Assembly: GCF_000622225.1 (NCBI RefSeq)
Contig: NZ_JHWD01000018.1
Location: forward strand, 1-64,000
Origin: Roseomonas mucosa ATCC BAA-692
GTDB lineage: Bacteria > Pseudomonadota > Alphaproteobacteria > Acetobacterales > Acetobacteraceae
Length of the DNA: 64,000 nt
Reading direction: 5' to 3'
Shown here: piece by piece, positions 9,415-17,284 of the stretch
Layout: every line of letters starts with the position of its first letter
Position numbering within the stretch: the first letter of the stretch is position 1
Translations under genes and position numbers: made by a program
The notes under the pieces: model-generated
Database searches by the model: none
Told to the model about the DNA's origin: nothing
What the model saw: the letters and a program-made list of their open reading frames with translations, nothing else

Positions 9415-9434
9415 GGACCCCGAAGCGCCCTGTG

Positions 9435-10430
9435 TCAGCCGCGTTCGCTGTCCAGCGTGGCCATCTGCTTCGGGTCGTAGCGTTCGCCCGCGGCGGCGCC
9501 CTTCGGCACGGCACGCCCGATGGCGGCGAGGTCCTCCGGCGTCAACGTGACGTCGAGCGCGCCGAGGGCCTCGTCCAGGCGGTCGCGGCGGCGGGCGCCG
9601 ACAAGGGGGACGATGTCCTCGCCCTGGGCGGCAACCCAGGCGATGGCGATCTGGGCGACGCTGGCGCCCTTCGCCGCCGCGATGCGGCGCAGTTCCTCCA
9701 CCAGGGCCAGGTTGCGCTCCACATTGCCCTGCTGGAAGCGCGGGCTGTGGCCGCGGAAGTCGCCGGCGCCGGACTGCCCTGCCTGCCAGTGGCCGCTGAT
9801 CAACCCGCGCGACAGGACGCCATAGGCGGTGATGCCAATGCCGAGTTCGCGGCAGGTGGGGAGGATGCTGTCCTCGATGCCGCGGGAGATCAGCGAGTAC
9901 TCGATCTGCAGGTCGCAGATCGGGTGCACGGCGGCGGCGCGGCGGATGGTGTCGGGGCCGACCTCGGACAGGCCGATCTGGCGGACATAGCCGGCCTGCA
10001 CCATCTCGGCGACGGCGCCGATCGTGTCCTCGATCGGGACCTCCGGATCGAGGCGCGCGGGGCGGTAGATGTCGATGTAGTCCACGCCAAGGCGTTGCAG
10101 CGAGTAAGACAGGAAGTTCCTCACCGCCGCCGGACGGGCGTCGTAGCCGGTCCAGTTCAGGGCGGGATCGCGCAGGGCGCCGAACTTCACGCTGATCAAT
10201 ACGTCCTCGCGCCGGCGGGTGCGGAGCGCCTCGCCGATCAGCATCTCGTTATGGCCAACGCCGTAGAAATCGCCGGTGTCGAGCAGGTCTATGCCGGCAT
10301 CCAGGGCGGCATGGATGGTGGCGATGCTCTCGGTGCGGTCCGCCGGGCCATACATGCCGGACATGCCCATGCAGCCGAGGCCGAGGGCGGAGACGCGCGG
10401 GCCTGCCGCGCCGAGTTGGCGGTTCTGCAT
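9435..10430 (-). CDS. Aldo/keto reductase
   Basis: NADPH-dependent oxidoreductase with a TIM-barrel fold, 331 aa. The start MQNRQLGAAGPRVSALGLGC and the GMSGMYGPAD segment place it in the YakC-like aldo/keto reductases. The active-site Asp and Tyr lie in LLDTGDFYGVGHNE, and the Lys in SVKFG. The strand that in many relatives reads LQ-H here reads IDIYRPARLDPEVP without the His, as I recall for this subfamily. The nucleotide-binding end is VPLVGARRRDRLDEAL. The ATG at 10430 has GGAGAAG upstream. It is divergent from a LysR gene 132 bp away, so LysR-controlled expression is likely. The substrate is unknown. Confidence 0.88.
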   Translation of the reverse strand: MQNRQLGAAGPRVSALGLGCMGMSGMYGPADRTESIATIHAALDAGIDLLDTGDFYGVGHNEMLIGEALRTRRREDVLISVKFGALRDPALNWTGYDARPAAVRNFLSYSLQRLGVDYIDIYRPARLDPEVPIEDTIGAVAEMVQAGYVRQIGLSEVGPDTIRRAAAVHPICDLQIEYSLISRGIEDSILPTCRELGIGITAYGVLSRGLISGHWQAGQSGAGDFRGHSPRFQQGNVERNLALVEELRRIAAAKGASVAQIAIAWVAAQGEDIVPLVGARRRDRLDEALGALDVTLTPEDLAAIGRAVPKGAAAGERYDPKQMATLDSERG

Positions 10431-10562
10431 GATGACTTCTCCTGTCTGCCAATCTTCCCGACGCCGCGATGCGCTGCTTTCCGGGCTGACGGGGAGTATG
10501 GGGCGGCGCGGCTCGTGCGATAATCCGGCCTTCTCCGCACGGGTTGTTTGGATTTTTGCACA
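10431..10562. promoter_or_regulatory. Divergent promoter region, aldo/keto reductase and LysR regulator
   Basis: 132-bp gap between divergent starts, the usual place for a LysR operator. A weak inverted repeat GTGCG (10515-10519) / CGCAC (10536-10540) lies near the AT-rich segment GATAATCC. I cannot assign the exact box. Confidence 0.35.
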
Positions 10563-11471
10563 ATGGCCGGTCCCGATCTTGCCGATCTCGATGCCTTCGC
10601 CGCGGTGGCACGGACGCGCAGCTTCCGGCGGGCGGCCGGGCTGCGCGGGGTATCCGCATCCTCGCTGAGCGAGGCGGTGCGCCGGCTGGAAGCCGTGCTG
10701 GGGGTCAGGCTGCTGAACCGCACCACCCGCAGCGTGACGCCGACCGAGGCAGGGGAGCGGCTGCTGGAACGGCTGGGACCGGCCCTGGGCGAGGTCGCGG
10801 CGGCGGTGGATGCGGTGAACAGCTTCCGCGACAGCCCGGCGGGGACGCTGCGGCTCAACGTGCCGACGGTGGTGGCGCGGATGATCCTGCCGCCGCTGCT
10901 GGAAGCCTTCCTGCGCCGGCATCCGGGCATCCGCATGGAGGTGGTGAGCGACGACAGCTTCATCGACGTGCTGGCCGCCGGCTTCGATGCCGGCGTGCGC
11001 TACGACGAAAGGCTGGAGCGCGACATGATCGCCGTGCCCATCGGGCCGCGCGTGCAGCGCTTCGTGGCGGCGGCCTCGCCGGACTACCTGGCGGCGCGGG
11101 GCGTCCCACGGCATCCGCGCGACCTGCTCGGGCATGACTGCATCCGGCACCGCTTTTCCAGCGGGATGGTCGCCGTCTGGGAGTTCGAGAAGGACGGGCG
11201 CGTGGTGAAGATCGCGCCCGAGGGAAGGCTGGTGGCGGGCAATGCCGAACTGGAGATCTTCCTCGCGGCGCGGGGCTTCGGGGTGGTCAAGCTGTTCGAG
11301 GAGTATCTGGCGCCCCACTTGGCTTCCGGTACGCTGGTCCCGGTGCTGGAGGACTGGTCGCAGCGCTTTTCCGGGCCCTTCCTCTATTATCCGGCACGCC
11401 GCCACATGCCCGCGCCACTGCGCGCCTTCGTGGATTTCCTGCGGCAGCGGGACAGGCCCGATAGCGCGTGA
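10563..11471 (+). CDS. LysR-family transcriptional regulator
   Basis: 302-aa LysR-type regulator. The N-terminal winged helix-turn-helix covers residues 1-62 (DLDAFAAVARTRSFRRAAG, then SASSLSEAVRRLEAVLGVRL) and ends with the family signature LLNRTTRSVTPTEAG. The rest is the effector-binding periplasmic-protein-like domain. The ATG at 10563 gives the standard LysR N-terminus. A TTG 15 bases upstream is an alternative. The divergent aldo/keto reductase is the probable target gene. The inducer is unknown. Confidence 0.9.
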   Translation: MAGPDLADLDAFAAVARTRSFRRAAGLRGVSASSLSEAVRRLEAVLGVRLLNRTTRSVTPTEAGERLLERLGPALGEVAAAVDAVNSFRDSPAGTLRLNVPTVVARMILPPLLEAFLRRHPGIRMEVVSDDSFIDVLAAGFDAGVRYDERLERDMIAVPIGPRVQRFVAAASPDYLAARGVPRHPRDLLGHDCIRHRFSSGMVAVWEFEKDGRVVKIAPEGRLVAGNAELEIFLAARGFGVVKLFEEYLAPHLASGTLVPVLEDWSQRFSGPFLYYPARRHMPAPLRAFVDFLRQRDRPDSA

Positions 11472-11480
11472 GGCGCGGCG

Positions 11481-11690
11481 TCACTCCTTGCGCAGGGCTT
11501 CCGGCTTGTGCGCCGCCTTGCCGCCGCTCTTGTCGCTCTTCACCAGGAACTGCGGGTCCTCCGGCGAGGCCCTGACCTTGTGGGCCTTGATCTGCGTGTC
11601 GCCGGTCAACTTCTTCTCCACCGTACCGTGGCTGGTGCCGCCGGAGCTTTCCCAGCGTACATGGTCGCCGGGCTTGAGGGACTTGGTCAT
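11481..11690 (-). CDS. DUF2945 (HVA1-type) small protein
   Basis: 69-aa basic, lysine-rich protein. MTKSLKPGDHVRWESSGGTS, then GTVEKKLTGDTQIKAHKV and DPQFLVKSDKSGGKAAHKPE, match the small DUF2945/hypervirulence-associated family from memory, including the closing KPEALRK. The family has no established biochemical role, and a small beta-barrel (TUDOR-like) fold has been proposed. Monocistronic, convergent with the LysR gene, whose stop lies 9 bp away. Confidence 0.8.
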   Translation of the reverse strand: MTKSLKPGDHVRWESSGGTSHGTVEKKLTGDTQIKAHKVRASPEDPQFLVKSDKSGGKAAHKPEALRKE

Positions 11691-11894
11691 TCCTGCTCCT
11701 CCATCCTTGCCGATGGGCCGGCACGGGTCTGCACGGTCCCTGCAAACGAACGCCTGGTTCCGGTGGGCGTTCGCTCCGGCACGCGATCGTGCGCCCCCAT
11801 TCCGCGCCGAGAGGGCGGTGGGTTGTCACGAGAATGTCTTCCCGCACTGCCGGCGGAAATGGCAACAGCGCCGCCCTTTTCCACGGAGGCACGG

Positions 11895-12551
11895 ATGGGC
11901 GCGACAGGCGGGCGACACATGGACCCGGCGACGGCCACGAAGCGGCTGGGCGAGGCCCCGGCCATCGATCCCAGCGCCAGCCTGCGCGACACGCGCCTCG
12001 GCCGGTACTGTGAGGTCGGGGCGCGGACGAAGCTCGCGGAGTGCGTCTTCGGCGACTACAGCTACGTCGCGAACGACAGCGACATCATCTATGCCACGCT
12101 CGGGCGCTTCTGCTCCATCGCCGCGCAGGTGCGGATCAACCCCGGCAACCACCCGCTGGAACGCGTGGCGCTGAACCACTTCACCTACCGCTCCGCCGCC
12201 TATGGCCTCGGCGACGATGACGCGGATTTCTTCGCGTGGCGGCGGGACCACCACGTCACGCTCGGCCATGACGTGTGGATCGGGCATGGCGCGGTGGTGC
12301 TGCCAGGTCTGCGCATCGGCAACGGCGCCGCCATCGGCGCGGGCGCGGTGGTGACGAAGGATGTGCCACCCTTCGCCATCGTGGTCGGGGTGCCGGGGCG
12401 CGTGCTGCGCTTCCGCTTCCCGCCGACGGTGATCGCGGCGCTGGAACGCATCGCCTGGTGGGACTGGCCGCACGAGGTCCTGGGCGAGCGGCTCGGCGAT
12501 TTCCGCTCGCTCGGCGCGGAGGAATTCTGCCGGCGCTACGATCCGGCATAG
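11895..12551 (+). CDS. Hexapeptide-repeat acyltransferase (phosphonate-metabolism-associated type)
   Basis: 218-aa left-handed beta-helix acyltransferase. Hexapeptide turns are visible in LGRYCEVGARTKLAECVFGD, FCSIAAQVRINPGNHP and VWIGHGAVVLPGLRIGNGAA. The sequence YVANDSDIIYATLGRFCSIA and the ending WWDWPHE...DFRSL match, from memory, the DapD/LacA-like acetyltransferases usually encoded with phn (C-P lyase) genes. No phn gene lies in this window, so the role here is uncertain. A xenobiotic acetyltransferase is the alternative. The ATG at 11895 has GGAGG at 8-bp spacing. The ATG at 11919 is a weaker option. Confidence 0.85.
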   Translation: MGATGGRHMDPATATKRLGEAPAIDPSASLRDTRLGRYCEVGARTKLAECVFGDYSYVANDSDIIYATLGRFCSIAAQVRINPGNHPLERVALNHFTYRSAAYGLGDDDADFFAWRRDHHVTLGHDVWIGHGAVVLPGLRIGNGAAIGAGAVVTKDVPPFAIVVGVPGRVLRFRFPPTVIAALERIAWWDWPHEVLGERLGDFRSLGAEEFCRRYDPA

Positions 12552-12957
12552 GGCCTGGCCCTTTCCTGGCACTGCCGCTCCTGGTGCCGCGCTTCGTGTC
12601 CACCCCCGGGGGAGAGGCGCCGCCTCTCCGCCCGGCCCCCCTCTCCGCCGGGGACCGAAGCCGGTCCCCGGACCCCGGGCCTGAGCTGGCTCTGCGTGGT
12701 GGCCGTCAGCCTGCGGCCTGATCCCCGGGAGCAGGTGGAAAGGCGGGGCTCCCGAAAAGAAGAAAACACCTGTCCGCTCTCATGGCACCGGCAGTCCGCC
12801 GGAGAGCCTGGCTCTCCGGCGCGATCCGGCATCAGCAAGCGCCAACGACCGGGAGGTCCAGGACCCTCAGGGTCCTGGCGGATAGGGGGTCCGGGGGAAA
12901 GGCAGCGCCTTTCACCCGGGACAGAGCAACGCCAGACGCTGGCGCGCAACCCGCGTT
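12552..12957 (+). repeat. Dispersed intergenic element, copy B (about 12585-12955), most complete
   Basis: Fills the convergent gap between the acyltransferase and gshA. It has an inverted terminal module at 12585-12690 (GCCGCGCTTCGTGTCC, GGGGGAGAGGCGCCG, and a stem GGGGACC...GGTCCCC). Next comes the module with CCTGATCCCCGGGAGCAGG (12717-12735). A perfect hairpin follows at 12798-12820 with arms GCCGGAGAGCC/GGCTCTCCGGC. The plus terminal module at 12855-12925 has the stem TCCAGGACC/GGGTCCTGG, then GGCGGATAGGGGGTCC. The ends are inverted copies of each other. No gene is supported. Confidence 0.75.
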
Positions 12958-14307
12958 TCAGACGGCGCCCTCGGCGAAGATGCGCGAGACGTCGCCCTGC
13001 CAGGGGCCACGGGCGCGGACCAGCCAGCGGTCGGCCTGGGTCTGGCCGGTTTCCGCGATCTCCTCGACCGGGGCGAGGAACTTTTCTTCTCCGAGGCCAC
13101 GCGCCGCCAGCCCGTCGCGGGCGATGCGAACCACGTCGCGCGCCACGTCGCGCAGCGGGCGGCCGCCGATCTCGGCGCGCAGGCCGAGCTTCGGGACCTC
13201 GGTCCGCAACCGGCGCATCTCCCCGACGCTCCAGCCGCGCACCAGTTCGAGCCCGGCCTTCTGCGCCGCGTCGTCGTAGAGCAGGCCGGTCCAGAAGGCG
13301 GGATGGGCCACGATCATCGCCGGGCTGCCGACATCGGCGCCGCGCATCTCCAGGAAGCGCTTGAGGCGGACATCGGTGAAGACGGTGGTGACGTGATCCG
13401 CCCAGTCGCCCATGGTGGCATGGACATCCGGGTGGCCCGGCAGGCCGTGGCGGATGAAGTCGCGGAAGCTGGTGCTGGTGGCGTCCACGAAGGCGCCTTC
13501 GCGCATCACGAAGTACATCGGCACGTCGAGAACGTATTCGGCGAAGCGCTCGAAGCCGAAGCCTTCCTCGAAGACCACCGAGGGGATGCCGGTACGGTCG
13601 GGGTCGGTGCGGGTCCAGACCTCGCCGCGCAGGGTCAGGTAGTCGGTCGCCCTGCCCTCGCGGAACGGGGAATTGGCCCAGAGGGCGGTGGAGAGGGGCT
13701 GCAGCGCCAGGGAGAGGCGCAGCTTCTCCACCATGTCGGCCTCGTCGCCGAAGTCGAGGTTGCTCTGCACGGTGCAGGTGCGGAGCATCATGTCCAGGCC
13801 GAGCTCGCCCACGCGCGGCATGTACTGGCGCATGATGGCGTAGCGTTGCTTGGGCATCCAGGGCATGGCGTCACGGGCCGCCAGCGGGTGGAAGCCGACG
13901 GGCAGGAAGGCGGTGCCGAGGGGGCCGGCGACCTCGCGCAGCTCCGACAGGTGCGAGTCCAGCTCGGCCGCGGTGGCATGCAGGTCCGCCAGCGGGGCGC
14001 CGGAAAGCTCGGTCTGCCCGCCCGGCTCCAGCGAGACGGAGGCATTGTCCTTCACCAGGCCGATGGGGTTGCCGCGATCGAGGATGGGCTCCCAGCCCCG
14101 GGCGGCCAGCCCTTCCAGGATGGCGCGGATGCCGCCGGGATGCTCGTCATAGGTGGGGGGACGCAGGTCGTCGCGGCGGAAGCCGAACTTCTCGTGCTCG
14201 GTGCCGATGCGCCAGTCCTGGCGCGGCTTGGAACCCTCCGCGAACCAGTCGGCGAGCTGCCGCACGGAGTGGATCGGCGTGGGATCGGCCTCGCCGGGAT
14301 TGGACAT
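12958..14307 (-). CDS. gshA: Glutamate-cysteine ligase (class II/plant-type)
   Basis: First and rate-limiting enzyme of glutathione synthesis, joining glutamate and cysteine with ATP. 449 aa, the usual length of the proteobacterial/plant-type enzyme. Recognisable blocks are WRIGTEHEKFGF near residue 32, SLEPGGQTELSG, FLPVGFHPLAARDAMPWMP, YMPRVGELGLDMMLRTCTVQ, SPFREGRATDYLTLRGEVW and MRGADVGSPAMIVAHPAFW. Start is the ATG at 14307 (MSNPGEADP). The frame extends to 14481 but would overlap the rsmE 3' end. It follows rsmE on the same strand after 37 bp. Confidence 0.93.
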   Translation of the reverse strand: MSNPGEADPTPIHSVRQLADWFAEGSKPRQDWRIGTEHEKFGFRRDDLRPPTYDEHPGGIRAILEGLAARGWEPILDRGNPIGLVKDNASVSLEPGGQTELSGAPLADLHATAAELDSHLSELREVAGPLGTAFLPVGFHPLAARDAMPWMPKQRYAIMRQYMPRVGELGLDMMLRTCTVQSNLDFGDEADMVEKLRLSLALQPLSTALWANSPFREGRATDYLTLRGEVWTRTDPDRTGIPSVVFEEGFGFERFAEYVLDVPMYFVMREGAFVDATSTSFRDFIRHGLPGHPDVHATMGDWADHVTTVFTDVRLKRFLEMRGADVGSPAMIVAHPAFWTGLLYDDAAQKAGLELVRGWSVGEMRRLRTEVPKLGLRAEIGGRPLRDVARDVVRIARDGLAARGLGEEKFLAPVEEIAETGQTQADRWLVRARGPWQGDVSRIFAEGAV

Positions 14308-14344
14308 GCTTCGCTTGCCTATGCGCTCTCGGGCACGCGTGCCC

Positions 14345-15094
14345 TCAGTTACGACCCTCGGCCCAGTCGCCGCAGAGAGACTGCAGCACCGCGAGCCCCG
14401 AGATTGCCGCCGTCTCGGCCCGCAGGATCCGCGGGCCGAGGGCAACCGGCACAACAAAGGGACGCCGCCGCACTGCGTCAAGCTCCGCCGGCGCGAAGCC
14501 GCCCTCCGGCCCGACCAGCCAGCCGGGACCGGAGGCGGGAGAGGCTTGCCGGAGGGTCTCCGCCAGGGGCGGCGCGGCCCCGCGTTCCGCCCCCAGGAAG
14601 AGCGGGGCGACGGGGTCCTGGCGCGCCCAGAGGTCGAGGGCCGTGTGCAGCGGCAGAGGGTCGGCGATCTCCGGCACGTCCAGGCGCTCGCACTGCTCGG
14701 CGGCCTCGCGGGCGATCAGGCCCAGGCGGTCGCGGTTCACCTTGTCGGCCACGCAGCGGGTGGTGAGGACGGGCCGGATGGCCGCGACGCCGAGTTCGGT
14801 CGCCTTCTCCACCGTCCATTCCATCGCGTCGCGCTTCAGCAGGGCGATGAGGAGGATGGGGCCGGCGGGGGGCGGCTGCGGGCGCAGGCGGCGGCGCAGG
14901 ACGAAGCGGGCGCTGTCCTTGCGGAGCGCGGCGATGCTCGCCTCGAACTCCCCGTCCCGGCCGTTGAACAGGAGGACCGCGTCCCCCACGCCCCGGCGCA
15001 GCACGGAGCCCAGGTAGCGGCCCTGGCCGGGCAGGGAATCGGCCTCGGTATCCTCGGCCAGCGGGGCATCGATGAAGAGACGTGGGATGGACAT
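14345..15094 (-). CDS. rsmE: 16S rRNA (uracil-1498-N3)-methyltransferase RsmE
   Basis: SPOUT-class methyltransferase that makes m3U1498 in 16S rRNA. 249 aa with an N-terminal PUA-like RNA-binding part (residues 1-75, starting PRLFIDAPL) and a C-terminal trefoil knot. The knot is marked by LVGPEGGFAPAELDAV and LGPRILRAETAAISGLAVLQ, which bind SAM. EWTVEKATELGV is another family signature. Starts at the ATG at 15094, only 28 bp from the divergent ubiA start, and gshA follows downstream. Confidence 0.93.
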   Translation of the reverse strand: MSIPRLFIDAPLAEDTEADSLPGQGRYLGSVLRRGVGDAVLLFNGRDGEFEASIAALRKDSARFVLRRRLRPQPPPAGPILLIALLKRDAMEWTVEKATELGVAAIRPVLTTRCVADKVNRDRLGLIAREAAEQCERLDVPEIADPLPLHTALDLWARQDPVAPLFLGAERGAAPPLAETLRQASPASGPGWLVGPEGGFAPAELDAVRRRPFVVPVALGPRILRAETAAISGLAVLQSLCGDWAEGRN

Positions 15095-15122
15095 GGCGCT
15101 TCAGGCAGGGAGAGTAGCACGC

Positions 15123-16022
15123 ATGGCCGCCTATACCGATATCCGGGCCGAGGGCTGGGTCGCCCGCCTGCCCGCCGCCGCCCGCCCCTATGCGTTGCTC
15201 GCCCGGCTGGACCGGCCGATCGGCTCCTGGCTGCTGTTCCTGCCGGGGCTCTGGGCCTTCGCGGCCGTGGCACCGGGCTGGGTGGAGGGAATCCGCCTGG
15301 CCCTGTTGTTCGCCATCGGCGCGGTGGCGATGCGCGGGGCGGGCTGCGTGGTGAACGACCTGTGGGACCGCGACATCGACCGGAAGGTGGAGCGCACCGC
15401 CGGGCGGCCGCTGGCCTCCGGCGCGGTGACGCCGCGGCAGGCCCTGGCCTGGCTGGCGGTGCTGTGCCTCGTGGGGTTCGCGGTGCTGCTGCAGTTGAAC
15501 GGCTTGGCCATCCTGCTGGGCGTGCTGTCGCTGGTGCCGATCGCGCTCTATCCGCTGGCCAAGCGGGTGACGGGCTGGCCGCAGGCGATGCTGGGCTTCG
15601 TCTTCTCCTGGGCGGCGCCGACCGGCTGGGCGGCCGCGACGGGAACGCTGCCAATGGCCGCCTTCGCGCTGTGGCTCGCCGCCTTCTTCTGGATCCTGGG
15701 CTATGACACGATCTATGCCCACCAGGACCGGGAGGACGATGCGATCGTCGGCATCGGTTCCTCTGCCCTGATGCTGGGCGAACGGACGCGGCCCTTCCTG
15801 GTGGGGTGCTACGGGCTGGTGCTGGTGCTGCTGGTGGCCACGGGGCTGCTGGCGGGGCTGCGCTGGCCCTTCCTGCTCGCCATGGCACTGCCGGCGGTGC
15901 TGCTGGCGCGGCAGGTGCTGACGCTGCGGCTGGACGATCCGGGGCATTGCCTGACCCTGTTCAAGTCGAACCGCGAGGTCGGGCTGGCCATCGCCCTGGC
16001 CTTCCTGCTCGGCCGGCCCTAA
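15123..16022 (+). CDS. ubiA: 4-hydroxybenzoate polyprenyltransferase UbiA
   Basis: Inner-membrane prenyltransferase that attaches the polyprenyl chain to 4-hydroxybenzoate in ubiquinone synthesis. 299 aa with about eight hydrophobic helices. The two Asp-rich, Mg2+-diphosphate-binding motifs are VVNDLWDRDIDRKVERT near residue 76 and YDTIYAHQDREDD near residue 196. The ATG at 15123 has GGGAGAG ten bases upstream. Earlier in-frame ATGs (15072, 15087, 15093) would run into the rsmE start. It is divergent from rsmE and followed by the methyltransferase gene on the same strand. Confidence 0.93.
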   Translation: MAAYTDIRAEGWVARLPAAARPYALLARLDRPIGSWLLFLPGLWAFAAVAPGWVEGIRLALLFAIGAVAMRGAGCVVNDLWDRDIDRKVERTAGRPLASGAVTPRQALAWLAVLCLVGFAVLLQLNGLAILLGVLSLVPIALYPLAKRVTGWPQAMLGFVFSWAAPTGWAAATGTLPMAAFALWLAAFFWILGYDTIYAHQDREDDAIVGIGSSALMLGERTRPFLVGCYGLVLVLLVATGLLAGLRWPFLLAMALPAVLLARQVLTLRLDDPGHCLTLFKSNREVGLAIALAFLLGRP

Positions 16023-16080
16023 GGGGACAGCCCCCGGGGGGATGTCATCCCGGAGGATGACTCCGGAAGGGGCGATCGGA

Positions 16081-16833
16081 ATGCCGGCGATGGACAAGCC
16101 CCTGGCGGAGGATTTCATCCGCGCGCAGACCGTCCCCGCCCGCCCGGCCCTGGTGCCGGAGGTGGAGCTGTATCTCGCCACCGAGATCACGCCGATCTGG
16201 AAGGCGACCGAGACCTGGCTGGAGGCGGAAGGGGTGGAGCCGCCCTTCTGGGCCTTCGCCTGGCCGGGCAGCCAGGCCCTGGCGCGGCTGGTGCTGGACG
16301 AGCCCGCCCGCGTGGCGGGGCGCCGGGTGCTGGACTTCGCCGCCGGGGGTGGGCTGGCCGCCATCGCCTGCCACCGGGCCGGGGCGACGTCGGTGGAGGC
16401 GGCGGAGCTCGACCCCCTGGCCTGCGCCGCCATCCGGCTGAACGCGCGGCACAACGGGGCGGATTCGGTGCGCGACGTCTGCGGCGACGTGGTGGGGGCA
16501 CCCGGGCGCTGGGATGTCATCCTGGCGGGCGATGTCTGCTACGAGGCGCCGATGACCCGGCACATCCTGCCCTGGCTGCGCGGCCTCGCCGCGGGCGGGG
16601 CGGAGGTCTGGCTGGCCGATCCGGGCCGGGCCTACCTGCCGCGCGAGGCCCTGGCGCCCGGGCCGCGCTACACCGTGCCAGTGACGCGGGAGCTGGAGGA
16701 CCGCGACACGCGGGAGGTCACGGTCTGGCGCGTGCTGCCGCCGGAACAGGCTACTCGACCTGCCGCTTCTCCAGCTTCCGAGCCAGGGTGCGGCGGTGGA
16801 GGCCGAGGCGGCGGGCGGATTCGGAAACGTTGA
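16081..16833 (+). CDS. ETF-beta-type protein lysine methyltransferase (L11 methyltransferase-like)
   Basis: Seven-beta-strand SAM-dependent methyltransferase, 250 aa. The opening EITPIWKATETWLEAEGVEPPFW...FAWPGSQALARLVLD, the SAM motif VLDFAAGGGLAAIA and DVILAGDVCYE resemble the METTL20/ETF-beta lysine methyltransferase group, so electron-transfer flavoprotein is a plausible substrate. The ATG at 16081 follows GGAAGGGG. ATGs at 16042, 16057 and 16090 are also in frame. The last 28 residues, a Gly/Arg-rich tail, are encoded antisense to the 3' end of regA, an 83-bp convergent overlap. That tail is unlike the family and may be dispensable. Confidence 0.85.
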   Translation: MPAMDKPLAEDFIRAQTVPARPALVPEVELYLATEITPIWKATETWLEAEGVEPPFWAFAWPGSQALARLVLDEPARVAGRRVLDFAAGGGLAAIACHRAGATSVEAAELDPLACAAIRLNARHNGADSVRDVCGDVVGAPGRWDVILAGDVCYEAPMTRHILPWLRGLAAGGAEVWLADPGRAYLPREALAPGPRYTVPVTRELEDRDTREVTVWRVLPPEQATRPAASPASEPGCGGGGRGGGRIRKR

Positions 16834-17284
16834 AGCCGGTTTCCGCCAGGGTCTGGTGGATGCGTTCCCATTCCAGGGTCTTGATCGAGGTCGGGCGCTG
16901 GCTGAGCGGCGTGGTCACGTTGCCGGCGGCCTTGCCGAAGGCTTCCTCGATGTCGTCGGTGTTGGAGGGCTTGGCGAGGTAGTGGCAGGCGCCGAGCTTG
17001 ATGGCCTCCACCGCCGTGGCGATGCTGGCGAAGCCGGTGAGGACCACGATCAGCATCGCCGGGTCGTGGTCGTGCAGGGTCTGGACACAGGCGAGGCCCG
17101 AGGCGCCGGAGAGCTTCAGGTCCACCACCGCGTAATGCGGCGTGCGGGCCTGGAGAAGCTCCTCCATCTCCTCCGGCCCGGCCGCGACCAGGACCTCGTA
17201 GCCACGGCGCTCGAAGGAGCGGCGCAGGGTGCGGGAGAAGCTGGCATCGTCCTCGACGATCAGCAGGAGCCGCTCATCGGGCAT
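16751..17284 (-). CDS. regA: RegA/ActR/PrrA-family response regulator
   Basis: Global redox response regulator, 177 aa. The receiver domain (residues 7-120) shows acidic EDD at 11-13, the phospho-acceptor D55 in YAVVDLKLSG, and T83 and K104 positions in VVLTGFAS and YLAKPS. A Pro-containing linker (TTPLSQRPTS) follows, then a Fis-type helix-turn-helix ending SESARRLGLHRRTLARKLEKR. This layout is specific to RegA/PrrA/ActR, which control respiration, carbon fixation and related genes. The start overlaps the regB stop by 11 bp, so translation is coupled. The nearby cyo operon is a likely target. Confidence 0.93.
   Translation of the reverse strand: MPDERLLLIVEDDASFSRTLRRSFERRGYEVLVAAGPEEMEELLQARTPHYAVVDLKLSGASGLACVQTLHDHDPAMLIVVLTGFASIATAVEAIKLGACHYLAKPSNTDDIEEAFGKAAGNVTTPLSQRPTSIKTLEWERIHQTLAETGFNVSESARRLGLHRRTLARKLEKRQVE

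Noticed and set aside
12696-12960. A shared peptide (DPREQVE-RGSR... RRDPASA... GSWR-GG) readable in the dispersed element copies
   Set aside because: The frame is open only because the DNA itself is conserved and GC-rich. Starts differ between copies, indels shift the frame, and stem-preserving substitutions ignore codons, so the repeat is better explained as a structured non-coding element.
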